Source: JANQPX01 sp039197065
GTDB taxonomy: Bacteria; Pseudomonadota; Alphaproteobacteria; Geminicoccales; Geminicoccaceae
DNA length: 64,000 nucleotides
Direction: 5' to 3'
Assembly: GCA_039197065.1 (NCBI GenBank)
Contig: JBCCUL010000040.1
Coordinates: 13,054 to 77,053 of the forward strand
Both the position numbers and the translations under genes were made by a program. This document shows positions 8,449 to 18,100 of the stretch, in pieces (positions within the stretch are counted from its first letter, which is position 1; each line of letters begins with the position of its first letter). The notes under the pieces were generated by a model. That model saw only the letters and a program-made list of their open reading frames with translations. It ran no database searches and had not been told where the DNA came from.

Positions 8449-9597
8449 ATGGCTACCACATTACACGGCATGGATAACGGGGATGGCCTCGCGCTTGAAT
8501 CCGGCCACATTGCTGAAAGGCAGCGCCCTGGCCTGCCCTTCTCGTTCAACGGCAAGGCCGGTGAATATTTCGGCATCTGGATCGTCAACATTCTGCTTTC
8601 GATCGTTACGCTCGGCATCTATTCTGCCTGGGCGAAGGTGCGCAACAAGCGCTATTTCTACGGCAATACAAACCTGAACGGCTCGTCCTTTGCTTATCAC
8701 GCATCGCCCCTTCAGATCTTGAAGGGACGGTTGATCGCCTTCGCCTTCTTTGCCGCCTATGCCATCGTCTCGTCCTTTTTTCCGGCCCTGATCGGGATCT
8801 TCGTTATCGCCATCATCATCCTGACGCCCTGGGTGGTGGTGCGCTCCAGAGCCTTCAATGCGTTTCAGTCGAGCTATCGAAACGTTCGCTTCGGCTTTAC
8901 CGGCGGGCTATGGGAGGCGTTCAAGCTCTACATTGTCGGGCCGATCGCTGCCTTTCTCTCCTTGGGCCTTGCCCTCCCCTACATCGCCTATCTCACCGAT
9001 CGCTTCCTGGTGGGCAACTCATCCTACGGTCAGACCGAAATGAGCTTTTCCGGTTCGCCATCGGCCTATTACCGCATCTATGGCATAGCGTTTTTGATCG
9101 CATGGCCGGCGGCGCTTCTGATCCTCGCTTTCTCCGCCTTGATGATCTGGACTGCCATCGGATCGATCGGGAATCAGGGGGCCCTTGACGCTCAGATGGC
9201 AACCCTCAATGACTGGTTCCGGCCCTATGCCGGTTTTCTGCCGATCTTGCTGACCCTGGCGATCCCACTCGCTATTGTTGCATCGGCTTATCTGACGGCG
9301 AAGCGGCAAAACTATCTGTTCGACAGCACCAAAGTCGGGCCGCACCGGCTTTCGCTGAATCTGAGCTTCATGCGCGTGCTTTGGATCCGCTTCTCCAACC
9401 TCGTGGTCATCGCGCTCAGCATCGGCCTGATGATCCCCTGGGCCAGGATCCGCATGGCGCGCTATCAGATTGAGCAGATGAGCCTGATCCCGGCTGGCAG
9501 CCTCGATACGCTGGTCAGTGACGAGAAAAACCGGACAGCTGCCCTCGGCGACGAGATGGGCGAAGGCATGGACCTAGATTTGGGCCTCGGAGTCTGA
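8449..9597 (+). CDS. DUF898 (YjgN-family) multi-pass membrane protein
   Basis: 382 aa. The DUF898 core is recognisable: GEYFGIWIVNILLSIVTLG, YSAWAKVR, and KRYFYGNT followed by SSFAYHASPLQILKGR. About six to eight hydrophobic segments follow, and the C-terminal repeat of the pattern (PWARIRMARYQ) matches the YjgN layout. Family function is unknown. The start has GGGGGA 6 nt upstream. Its TGA overlaps the ATG of the M48 protease gene by one base (TGATG), so the two proteins are probably made together and may work as a unit at the inner membrane. Confidence 0.9.
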   Translation: MATTLHGMDNGDGLALESGHIAERQRPGLPFSFNGKAGEYFGIWIVNILLSIVTLGIYSAWAKVRNKRYFYGNTNLNGSSFAYHASPLQILKGRLIAFAFFAAYAIVSSFFPALIGIFVIAIIILTPWVVVRSRAFNAFQSSYRNVRFGFTGGLWEAFKLYIVGPIAAFLSLGLALPYIAYLTDRFLVGNSSYGQTEMSFSGSPSAYYRIYGIAFLIAWPAALLILAFSALMIWTAIGSIGNQGALDAQMATLNDWFRPYAGFLPILLTLAIPLAIVASAYLTAKRQNYLFDSTKVGPHRLSLNLSFMRVLWIRFSNLVVIALSIGLMIPWARIRMARYQIEQMSLIPAGSLDTLVSDEKNRTAALGDEMGEGMDLDLGLGV

Positions 9598-10628
9598 TGT
9601 CCATCGCCTTTGCCGGCGCCTTCTTCGACGGGACATCGTCGCGGCGCCACGATGTCCAGGCCGAACTCGATGACACTGTCAGCGAGCTCCTGATCAAAGG
9701 CGATGACGTCGGTCTGCTGCGTTATCCGCTCGGGCTGATCAAAGTGGCGCCTAGGGTCGGCAACACGCCGCGCTTCATCTACTTCGATGGCGGCGCCAGC
9801 CTCGAGGTTCTCGATAACGACGCCGTCGATCGGCTCGTGCCGAGCCTGCCCGGCGGCCATTTTCACCTCGCGCAATACCGGATGGAGAGCAAGCTTCGCT
9901 GGATCCTGGCGATGCTGGCTCTCACCATCACCTTCGGCTGGGCGACCATCGAATATGGCGTGCCCTATCTCGCCAAGCAGGCTGCCTTCGCCCTACCGCG
10001 CGAGGTCGACGAGAAGCTCGGTGACGGCACACTCGCAGCCCTGGATGAATTTGTCTTCAAACCGTCGACACTAAGCGGTGACCAGCGCGCCACTCTGCTA
10101 AGCCAGTTCGCCGGCATGCTGGAGCGCACCGATCTGGAGCCCGACCGCGTGCAATTGGTCTTCCGGGCGAGCCCGGTCATGGGCGCGAATGCCCTCGCCC
10201 TGCCGTCCGGGATCATCATCATGACCGACGAGCTGGTCCGCCTCGCCGACCACGAAGACGAGATAATGGCGGTGCTGGCGCATGAAATCGGCCATATCCG
10301 CCATCGGCATTCCTTGCGCGGCGTCCTGCAGAACTCGTCGGTCGCCCTGATGATCGCCAGCCTGACCGGCGACCTCGCCTCGCTCACCTCGATTTCGGCG
10401 GCCCTGCCGACCATGATGGTGCAGCTCAAATACTCCCGTGACTTCGAGCTGGAAGCCGATGACTATGCTGTCGACATGCTGAACGACATGGGCATCGATC
10501 CGACCGAACTCGGCGACATACTGCTCCGCATGACCGGCCAACACGGCGATGGCCAGGGGATCCCAGCCTACCTCTCGACCCATCCGGATTCGGAAGACCG
10601 CATGAAACGCATCCGCGAGGGGATGTAA
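9597..10628 (+). CDS. M48-family membrane-anchored zinc metalloprotease
   Basis: 343 aa. The zinc site HEIGH is at residues 229-233, and the third ligand Glu lies in FELEADDYAVDML. The first 90 residues are an unrecognised extension before one membrane helix (WILAMLALTITFGWATIEYG in part), followed by the catalytic domain, so the active site is probably periplasmic. M48 proteases related to BepA/LoiP act in envelope quality control. The ATG overlaps the stop of the DUF898 gene, which implies a functional pair. Chaperone-like Oma1/BepA roles are inference. Confidence 0.9.
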   Translation: MSIAFAGAFFDGTSSRRHDVQAELDDTVSELLIKGDDVGLLRYPLGLIKVAPRVGNTPRFIYFDGGASLEVLDNDAVDRLVPSLPGGHFHLAQYRMESKLRWILAMLALTITFGWATIEYGVPYLAKQAAFALPREVDEKLGDGTLAALDEFVFKPSTLSGDQRATLLSQFAGMLERTDLEPDRVQLVFRASPVMGANALALPSGIIIMTDELVRLADHEDEIMAVLAHEIGHIRHRHSLRGVLQNSSVALMIASLTGDLASLTSISAALPTMMVQLKYSRDFELEADDYAVDMLNDMGIDPTELGDILLRMTGQHGDGQGIPAYLSTHPDSEDRMKRIREGM

Positions 10629-10657
10629 CGCCAGCCAGACGTCGCTAATGTGACGCC

Positions 10658-10849
10658 ATGGTCATCAAGAGCGAACCTCACCCCTGGCTGCGTCCATTAT
10701 GGCGACGCATAACTGTGACTGTCGCTTGCGCGGCTTGGCTAGGCTTCGAGATCTGGCTCGAACCTGGCAGCATGTGGTTCTGGCTGCTCCTGATCGCGCT
10801 CGGCTGGGCGATTTGGGACTTTTTTCTTTCGGGGAATTACGACGGCTGA
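10658..10849 (+). CDS. Small two-helix membrane protein, hypothetical
   Basis: 63 aa with a basic N-terminus (PLWRR) and two hydrophobic stretches, residues about 18-32 and 38-55, ending DFFLSGNYDG. It lies 29 nt after the M48 gene and is probably co-transcribed. No family is recognised. Small size and lack of a clear ribosome-binding site keep confidence moderate. Confidence 0.55.
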   Translation: MVIKSEPHPWLRPLWRRITVTVACAAWLGFEIWLEPGSMWFWLLLIALGWAIWDFFLSGNYDG

Positions 10850-10874
10850 ACGGAGGCCGAATGGCTATTCATTC

Positions 10875-10914
10875 GCCGACCGCCGGCTGCGCAGAAAGGG
10901 CATCGGCGGTCGGC
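10875..10914. terminator. 11-bp inverted repeat between convergent genes
   Basis: GCCGACCGCCG (10875-10885) and CGGCGGTCGGC (10904-10914) form a perfect 11-bp stem with an 18-nt loop. It sits between the end of the small membrane protein gene and the end of the leftward outer-membrane gene. It lacks a clean T-tract, so it may be a bidirectional terminator or an RNA-stabilising hairpin. Confidence 0.45.
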
Positions 10915-10933
10915 AAGCTAACGATAGTCGTCG

Positions 10934-11635
10934 TTAGAAACGGTAGGCCAATCCGATGTTGAAGTTGTGGGTCGCATATTCAGAATCGTAGGTCAGGGCA
11001 CCGTCCTGGCCGTTAATGTCATACTCCAGATCATCGGTGGCAAAGTAACGATAACCAGCACTGATAGCCGCATTCGCGCCTATATTATATCGAATGCCCG
11101 TCATCAATTGATAGGCAAGAACCGTATCGGTTTCGTCATCCTCATCGACAAAGCGGATGTTGCCAAGCCCAAGAACGCCGCCGAAGTCTGAGGTAACGAT
11201 CGTCTCCACGCGTGCATAGCCGACACCAGCCCCGGCTGTGATGGCCAATTGCGGCAGAACCCAGAGATCGATATGGCCGTTGGCCATGCCGCTCAATGCC
11301 GTCGTCTTGCTTTCCCCATCGGGATCCCCATCAACGTCGACACCGCCAAAATTGGTGTTGATCTCGTCAGGCTCGTTGGCACGGTAGGCAATTTCGCCCT
11401 CTAGACGAAGATCGACACCGCCGAGCGGGATCGCAACGCCTAGCGCAGCGCCAACATTGCCGCCAACTTTATTCTCGACCTCGGCACCGATAATCGCCCC
11501 TGTCGGATCGTCAAGTTCATAGTCATCAAGCAGGGTCAATCCGGCGAAACCTTCAATATAAAAACCGGCAGCCTCGGAAACCGACGGCATGACGACCAGA
11601 GAAATAGCCGCCAGAGGAATGGAAAGGCGTTTCAT
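10934..11635 (-). CDS. Outer-membrane beta-barrel protein (OmpW/Opa-like porin family)
   Basis: 233 aa. A signal peptide (residues 1-22, ending VSEA) is followed by alternating amphipathic strands, acidic loops (DVDGDPDGE, DEDDE) and the terminal NIGLAYRF, whose final Phe is the BAM insertion signal. It resembles the small 8-strand outer-membrane proteins common in Rhizobiales. The start ATG 11635 follows an AT-rich 180-nt leader likely to contain its promoter. Function beyond surface structure is not visible. Confidence 0.88.
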   Translation of the reverse strand: MKRLSIPLAAISLVVMPSVSEAAGFYIEGFAGLTLLDDYELDDPTGAIIGAEVENKVGGNVGAALGVAIPLGGVDLRLEGEIAYRANEPDEINTNFGGVDVDGDPDGESKTTALSGMANGHIDLWVLPQLAITAGAGVGYARVETIVTSDFGGVLGLGNIRFVDEDDETDTVLAYQLMTGIRYNIGANAAISAGYRYFATDDLEYDINGQDGALTYDSEYATHNFNIGLAYRF

Positions 11636-11816
11636 ATTCGTTCCTATCTGTTGTCAACTTTGGCCAATTCGAGTTGTTGCAGCGCTCGAATGCGCGGCTT
11701 TTATCCAATACTTCACATTTTTTTACTGTGTCTTTGTCGCATCAGGAGAAAGATTTAAGTAATTTTTTCATCTTCAAAGCTAATAACTTCGAATTGATTA
11801 GAAACAATCCGGCTTG

Positions 11817-12632
11817 TCATACTGCCTCGCCAACATGCGGATCGCTGAATTCGCCCTCCGGCCCGAAGCTGCCGATCGGCATCTCATGGGTGGTCAGACC
11901 GTCGCCATCATTCCACCTATGGACTAGAAAGCCGGGCGGTTCCATAGTCCAAGGTCCCCTGCCCTCGCCCAGCGTCAGCTTGACCTGATGGGCGATGCCG
12001 GGGGCGATCTGGGCGATCGTGCCGGCAAAGCGGGTCTGAACGGCGCGGTGGACATGGCCGCAAAGCACCCGCTCCACCTGGGGGTGTTCCTCGATCACCC
12101 GAGCAAGCGTCTCGCTGTCCCTGAGCATGGACCAGTCCATATGACCGATCCCGGTCTTGAACGGCGGGTGGTGCAGCATGACCAGCGTCGGTTTCTCCGC
12201 ATCCGCATCCAGCGTCCTCGATAGCCAGTCCAACTGCGCCTCGCCGAGGCGGCCGTATGGCTTGCCGTCGACCGAGCTGTCGAGGGCAACGATGCGCACG
12301 GGCCAACCCTCGATCGCATAGCAAAGCGGCCCCTCGGATGAGCGTGCACGGATGTCCGGAAAAACGGCGCGGATCAGTTCGCGATCGTCATGATTACCGG
12401 GTATGGGATAGAGAGGCTTGTCGACCCTGGCCAGCAAGTCGGCCATTGTCTGGTAGGCAGCAAGATCGCCGTCATTGGTCAGGTCACCCGTGATCAGAAC
12501 GACATCGGGCGCCGGCTCGAAGGCCTGGATTGCGTCGATACACCGCTCCAAATGCGCATAAGTGTCGACTTTTCCAAAGGAAAGCACGCCTTTCCGCAGA
12601 AAATGCAGGTCGGAGATGTGGGCGATGTGCAT
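11817..12632 (-). CDS. Calcineurin-like metallophosphoesterase (CpdA / 3',5'-cyclic nucleotide phosphodiesterase-like)
   Basis: 271 aa. All metallophosphoesterase blocks are present: HISDLHF near the N-terminus, GDLTNDGD, GNHDDRE, HHPPF and GHVHR. These give the two-metal active site of class III cyclic-nucleotide phosphodiesterases. The cytoplasmic enzyme may hydrolyse cAMP or another phosphodiester. It is transcribed divergently from the binding-protein gene that starts at 12735, with about 100 nt between. Confidence 0.88.
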   Translation of the reverse strand: MHIAHISDLHFLRKGVLSFGKVDTYAHLERCIDAIQAFEPAPDVVLITGDLTNDGDLAAYQTMADLLARVDKPLYPIPGNHDDRELIRAVFPDIRARSSEGPLCYAIEGWPVRIVALDSSVDGKPYGRLGEAQLDWLSRTLDADAEKPTLVMLHHPPFKTGIGHMDWSMLRDSETLARVIEEHPQVERVLCGHVHRAVQTRFAGTIAQIAPGIAHQVKLTLGEGRGPWTMEPPGFLVHRWNDGDGLTTHEMPIGSFGPEGEFSDPHVGEAV

Positions 12633-12734
12633 GATTTAGGCCCCAAGATGCTGTGGACATGGCTGACGACCGGTTTCAAGTCTGCTTCTATGCCAAGCCA
12701 GGAACAAGATGAACGCCGCTTTGGAGACAGCCTC

Positions 12735-13736
12735 ATGACCGGCATCAAATCAGCATTCTTGGCAGCACTCTCGTTGGTGATCCTGCAGGGCCCGGCGCAT
12801 GCCCTGGACGACATCACCTTCGGCACCAACTGGAAGGCGCAGGCGGAACATGGCGGCTTCTATCAGGCGGTCGCCACCGGCATCTACGAAAAGCACGGCC
12901 TGGACGTCACCATCCGTCCGGGCGGACCGCAGGTGAGCCATCGTCAATTGCTGCTGGCCGGCAAGATCGACTTCAATATGGCCGGCAACATGTTCGCCGC
13001 CTTCAACAATGCGCAGAACGACATCCCTACCGTGATGGTCGCGTCGATCTTCCAAAAGGAGCCGCAGATCCTGATGGCGCACCCCGGCGCCGGCAATGAC
13101 AGCCTCGAAGATCTGGTGGGCAAGCCCATCCTGATCTCCAACGATGCCCGCCTCACCTTCTGGGAATGGCTCAAAGCGACTTACGGCTACACGGACGATC
13201 AGATCCGCCCCTACACCTTCAACTCGGCCCCTTTTCTCGCCGACGAGCAGGCGATCCAGCAAGGCTACGTGACCTCCGAGCCGTTCGCCATCCAGCGCGA
13301 GGGCGGGTTCGAGCCCGTGGTGCATCTCCTCGCCGACAGCGGCTATGATAGCTACTCGACCATGATCGAGGCGATGCGGCCCATGGTCGACGAGAACCCG
13401 GACCTGGTGCAGCGCTTCGTCGATGCGTCGATCGAAGGCTGGTACAGCTATCTCTACGGTGATCCAGCACCCGCCAATGAGCTGATCAAGGCGGACAACC
13501 CCGACATGACCAATGAGCAGATCGCTTTTTCGATCGAGACGATGAAGTCCTACGGCATCGTCGATTCAGGCGACAGCGAGACATTTGGCATCGGCGCCAT
13601 GACGGAAGATCGCTGGAGCGGCTTCCTACAGTTCGCCAAGGATGCCGGGATCTATCCGGATGATCTCGATATCAGCGGCACCTACAGCCTGGACTTCGTC
13701 AACAAAAAGGTCGGCATCGACATGAAAGCCGAATAG
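12735..13736 (+). CDS. NMT1/THI5-type ABC substrate-binding protein, orphan
   Basis: 333 aa. A signal peptide (residues 1-22, ending GPAHA) is followed by the SsuA/THI5 pattern TFGTNWKAQAEHGGFYQA near the N-terminus and the ligand-lobe segment VSHRQLLLAGKIDFNMAG. Proteins of this family bind riboflavin or thiamine precursors, sulfonates or nitriles in the periplasm. ATG 12735 is chosen because GGAG lies 8 nt upstream and the signal peptide then begins at residue 1. A longer frame from 12390 would run antisense through the phosphoesterase gene. No permease or ATPase gene is adjacent. Confidence 0.9.
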   Translation: MTGIKSAFLAALSLVILQGPAHALDDITFGTNWKAQAEHGGFYQAVATGIYEKHGLDVTIRPGGPQVSHRQLLLAGKIDFNMAGNMFAAFNNAQNDIPTVMVASIFQKEPQILMAHPGAGNDSLEDLVGKPILISNDARLTFWEWLKATYGYTDDQIRPYTFNSAPFLADEQAIQQGYVTSEPFAIQREGGFEPVVHLLADSGYDSYSTMIEAMRPMVDENPDLVQRFVDASIEGWYSYLYGDPAPANELIKADNPDMTNEQIAFSIETMKSYGIVDSGDSETFGIGAMTEDRWSGFLQFAKDAGIYPDDLDISGTYSLDFVNKKVGIDMKAE

Positions 13737-13885
13737 CCCAGCCTGCCGTCTATCACCCCTCCTTAGCCGGTTCAGCTGCAAAAAGCTCGAAACCTGCTCT
13801 TGGCGTGTGCTCGACAACTCGGTAAGTAGCTCCGTGAATAGAGAAAGTCGGCGCCCATTTCAGCCGGCCAAGGAGGATGACGACG

Positions 13886-14920
13886 GTGACGACCAGGTCT
13901 TATGACGATGTAAAGACGGCGCTGCAGCAAAGCCCGAAGAGTTGGCTGGTGACCGGAGCCGCCGGATTCATCGGCTCCAATCTCGTGGAGACGCTTCTTA
14001 AACTTGGTCAGATCGTGGTGGGCCTCGATAATTTCTCGACGGGTCATCAACATAATCTTGCCGATCTCGAAAGCGTGGTCGACCCGTCTGCGATGCAGCG
14101 TTTTCGCATGTTCGAAGGTGACATTCGCAGCATCGACGCCTGCAGGCGCGCCGTCGCCGATGCAGACTTCGTGCTGCATCAGGCAGCGTTGGGCTCGGTG
14201 CCGCGATCGATCGAGGATCCGCTGACCACCAATGCCGTCAACATTGATGGATTCATCAATATGCTGGTGGCCGCACGCGACGAGGGCGTCTCGCGCTTCG
14301 TCTACGCTGCCTCCTCCTCGACCTATGGCGATCACGAGGCCCTGCCGAAGGTCGAGGATCGCATTGGCAAGCCACTTTCTCCTTATGCCGTCACCAAATA
14401 TGTCAACGAGATCTACGCTGACGTCTTCGCACGCGCCTACGGATTCTCGTCCATCGGCCTTCGCTATTTCAATGTGTTCGGCCGCCGTCAGGACCCGGAC
14501 GGCGCCTATGCCGCCGTCATTCCGAAATGGGTGTCGACGATGCTGAGAGACGAGGCCATCAAGATCAACGGCGACGGCGAGACCAGCCGCGACTTTTGCT
14601 ACATCGACAATGTCGTGCAGGCCAATATCATGGCGGCCATGGCCGACGATGAGGCGCAGAACGAAGTCTACAATGTCGGCGTGGGGGATCGCACCTCGCT
14701 GAACGAGTTGCACAGCATGATCAAGACCTCGCTCGAAGGCCTGGACGTCGACATCACCACTGATCCGATCTACCAGGAATTCCGCGCCGGCGACGTGCGC
14801 CATTCCCAGGCGGACATCTCGAAAGCTCGCCGCCTTCTCGGCTACGATCCCGCCCACCGCGTCGCGGACGGCATTGAGGCGGCCATGCCCTGGTATCGAG
14901 ATTTCCTGAAAGCCGGATGA
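13886..14920 (+). CDS. NAD-dependent UDP-N-acetylglucosamine 4-epimerase-like (WbpP/TviC family)
   Basis: 344 aa from GTG 13886. The Rossmann motif is GAAGFIGSN, and the active site has SSSTYG with Tyr167 and Lys171 in SPYAVTKY. The segment ALGSVPRSIEDP is characteristic of WbpP/TviC UDP-GlcNAc/GalNAc C4 epimerases. The start is uncertain: AGGAGG (13871-13876) directly abuts ATG 13877, leaving no spacer, whereas GTG 13886 is 9 nt away and in frame. The gene stands alone, with no polysaccharide cluster visible. It probably supplies UDP-GalNAc or its uronic acid for surface glycans. Confidence 0.87.
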   Translation: MTTRSYDDVKTALQQSPKSWLVTGAAGFIGSNLVETLLKLGQIVVGLDNFSTGHQHNLADLESVVDPSAMQRFRMFEGDIRSIDACRRAVADADFVLHQAALGSVPRSIEDPLTTNAVNIDGFINMLVAARDEGVSRFVYAASSSTYGDHEALPKVEDRIGKPLSPYAVTKYVNEIYADVFARAYGFSSIGLRYFNVFGRRQDPDGAYAAVIPKWVSTMLRDEAIKINGDGETSRDFCYIDNVVQANIMAAMADDEAQNEVYNVGVGDRTSLNELHSMIKTSLEGLDVDITTDPIYQEFRAGDVRHSQADISKARRLLGYDPAHRVADGIEAAMPWYRDFLKAG

Positions 14921-14949
14921 TCGGCACAGACCGCTTGAGGGCTGCGGCA

Positions 14950-14974
14950 TTGACAATATAAAGTTGAATTGACA
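14950..14974 (+). promoter_or_regulatory. Two overlapping TTGACA-type -35 hexamers upstream of pyc
   Basis: TTGACA occurs at 14950-14955 and again at 14969-14974, 19 nt apart, in an AT-rich patch about 180 nt before pyc. Neither has a good -10 at 17 nt. The placement suggests the pyc promoter region. Confidence 0.3.
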
Positions 14975-15148
14975 TTTCCAGAAAAACGCTTTGATTTCAC
15001 TGGTTTAAAACCTGGGCATCCGTGGAAGCGGGGTCTTGCGTTTTCGTGCTCGCGCATGACTGACTGTTTTCAAGAGTGCTTGTCGTCTTGGGCTGGAGTC
15101 TGATGGCGTCTCGATGACGCCGTCGCGTTTGATCGGAAATGGTTGGGT

Positions 15149-18100
15149 ATGAAGACATTCGAAAAACTGATGGTCGCCAATCGCGGCGAGATCGCCATTC
15201 GTGTGCTGCGCGCCGCCAATGAGCTCGGCAAGCGCACGGTCGCAATCTACGCCGAAGAGGACAAGCTGTCGCTGCACCGCTTCAAGGCGGACGAGGCCTA
15301 CCGTGTTGGTGAAGGTCAAGGACCGGTTAAAGCCTATCTCGACATCGAAGATATCATCCGTATCGCCAAGGTCGCCGGCGCCGATGCCCTCCATCCCGGC
15401 TACGGCCTGCTCTCGGAAAACCCCGAGCTTGCCGAAGCCTGCACGGCTGCCGGCATCACCTTCATCGGCCCGACGCCCGAGACCATGCGCCGTCTCGGCG
15501 ATAAGGTCAGCGCGCGCGGCGTCGCTGAGGCCGCAGGCGTTCCCGTTGTGCCGGCCACCGGCGTTTTGCCCACGGATATGAAGAAAGTCACCGAGCTTGC
15601 CGACGCCATCGGCTATCCGCTGATGCTGAAGGCGAGCTGGGGCGGCGGCGGGCGCGGCATGCGGCCGATACGCTCGAAGAAGGAGCTCGCGGACAGCGTG
15701 CGCGCCGGATCGCGCGAGGCTGAAGCCGCGTTCGGGCGCGGCGACGTCTATCTGGAAAAGCTGGTGCAGCGCGCTCGCCATCTGGAAGTGCAGATCCTCG
15801 GCGACAAGCACGGTCACATCGTCCATCTGTTCGAGCGTGACTGCTCGGTGCAGCGACGCAACCAAAAGGTGGTGGAACGCGCCCCCGCCCCCCAGCTGGA
15901 CGACGGCCGGCGCGGTCAGCTTTGCGAATTGGCGCTGAAGATCGCCCGCCACTCCGGCTATGAGAACGCCGGCACGGTCGAATTTCTGGAAGATATCGAT
16001 AGCGGCGATTTCTACTTCATCGAGGTCAACCCGCGCATCCAGGTCGAGCACACCGTCACCGAAGAGGTGACCGGGATCGACATCGTGAAAGCGCAGATCC
16101 GGATCGCCGAGGGCGGCCATATCGGCGACGTCAAGGAAACCGGCGTGCCGCCGCAGCATGCGATCAAGCTGAACGGCCATGCGCTCCAATGCCGGGTGAC
16201 GTCGGAGGATCCGCTTAACAATTTCATCCCCGATTACGGCAGGATCACCGCCTATCGAGGCGCCACCGGGTTCGGCATCCGCCTGGATGGCGGCACCGCT
16301 TATTCCGGCGCCGTGATCACCCGATACTATGACAGCCTCCTAGAGAAGGTCACGGCCTGGGCGCCCAGCCCCGAGGAAGCGATCGCGCGTATGGACAGAG
16401 CGCTTCGCGAGTTCCGCATTCGCGGCGTCGCCACCAATCTTGCCTTCGTCGAGAACCTGATCGCCCATCCCGTGTTCAGGGCGGCGGAATACTCCACGCG
16501 CTTCATCGATGAGCATGACGAGCTGTTCGATCTGGAACCGCGAAGGGACCGTGCGACCCGGCTCCTGACCTATCTCGGAGATGTCACCGTCAACGGTCAC
16601 CCGGAGGTCAAGGACCGGCAACGTCCGCCCGCTTACGCCCTTTCCCCCAAAGCGCCGAAGCCGAAAACGGAAACGCCGCCTCCAGGCACGAAGCAGCTGC
16701 TGGACGAGCTCGGCCCCAAGGGCTTCGCCGACTGGATGCTTAAGGAAAAACGCCTACTGATCACTGACACCACCATGCGGGACGCCCACCAGTCCCTGCT
16801 TGCGACCCGCATGCGCAGCCATGACATGTTGGCGGTGGCGAACAGCTATGCCGTCAACCTGCCTGAAATGTTCAGCATGGAATGCTGGGGCGGCGCCACC
16901 TTCGACGTCTCCATGCGCTTCCTGCAGGAATGCCCCTGGGAGCGCCTACGCGATCTGCGCGCCGCCATGCCCAACATCCTTTTGCAGATGCTGCTCCGCG
17001 GCTCGAACGGCGTCGGCTACACCAGCTATCCCGACAATGTCGTCCAGACATTCACCCGTCAGGCGGCCGAAAGCGGTATCGATCTGTTTAGGATCTTCGA
17101 TGCGCTGAACTGGGTCGAGAACATGAAAGTCTCGATCGAAACCGTGCTGGAATGCGGCAAGCTCTGCGAAGCGGCGATCTGCTACACCGGCGACATGCTG
17201 GATCCGGCACGCGCGAAATACGACCTCTATTATTATCTGAAGCTCGCCAAGGAACTGAAGAAGACCGGCGCGCATATCATCGGCATCAAGGATATGGCGG
17301 GTGTCTGCAAACCCGATGCCGCAACGATCCTGGTGAAGGCGTTAAAGAGCGAAACCGGCCTTCCGGTCCACTTCCATACCCATGATGCCAGCGGCATCGC
17401 GGCCGCCTCGGTGCTGGCCGCGGCCGAAGCCGGCGCCGATGCCGTCGACCTCGCCATGGACAGCTTCTCCGGCCTCACCTCCCAACCCAATCTGGGCGCG
17501 GTGGTCGCGGCCCTGATGCGCCACAAGCGGGCGACCGGGCTCGATCCCGCCGATATCCGCATGTTCTCCGACTACTGGGAGGCGGTGCGTTTTCAATATG
17601 CGGCGTTCGAGAGCGACATGCGCGCCGGTTCTTCTGAGATCTATTTGCATGAAATGCCGGGCGGCCAGTTCACTAATCTGAAGGAACAGGCGCGCGCTAT
17701 GGGGCTGGAGGGTCGCTGGCATGAGGTCGCCAAGACCTATGCCGATGTGAACATGATGTTCGGCGACGTGATCAAGGTGACCCCGTCTTCTAAGATCGTG
17801 GGTGATATGGCGCTCTCGATGGTGGCGGCCGGTCTGACTTGCGAGGACGTTCTGGATCCTGCCCAGGAGATCGCCTTTCCCGAATCGGTGGTCGGCTTCT
17901 TCAGAGGGGATATCGGCCAGCCGCCGGGAGGTTTTCCGAAAGCGCTGCAGAAAAAAGTGCTGAAGGGCAAGAAGCCGCTCAAAAAGCGGGCCGGCGAGAC
18001 CATGAAGGCAGCCGATCTCAAAAAGCTGCGCAAGCGGGCGGAGACCGAGGCAGAGCGCGACATCACCGACGAGGAGTTCTGCTCCTACCTCATGTATCCG

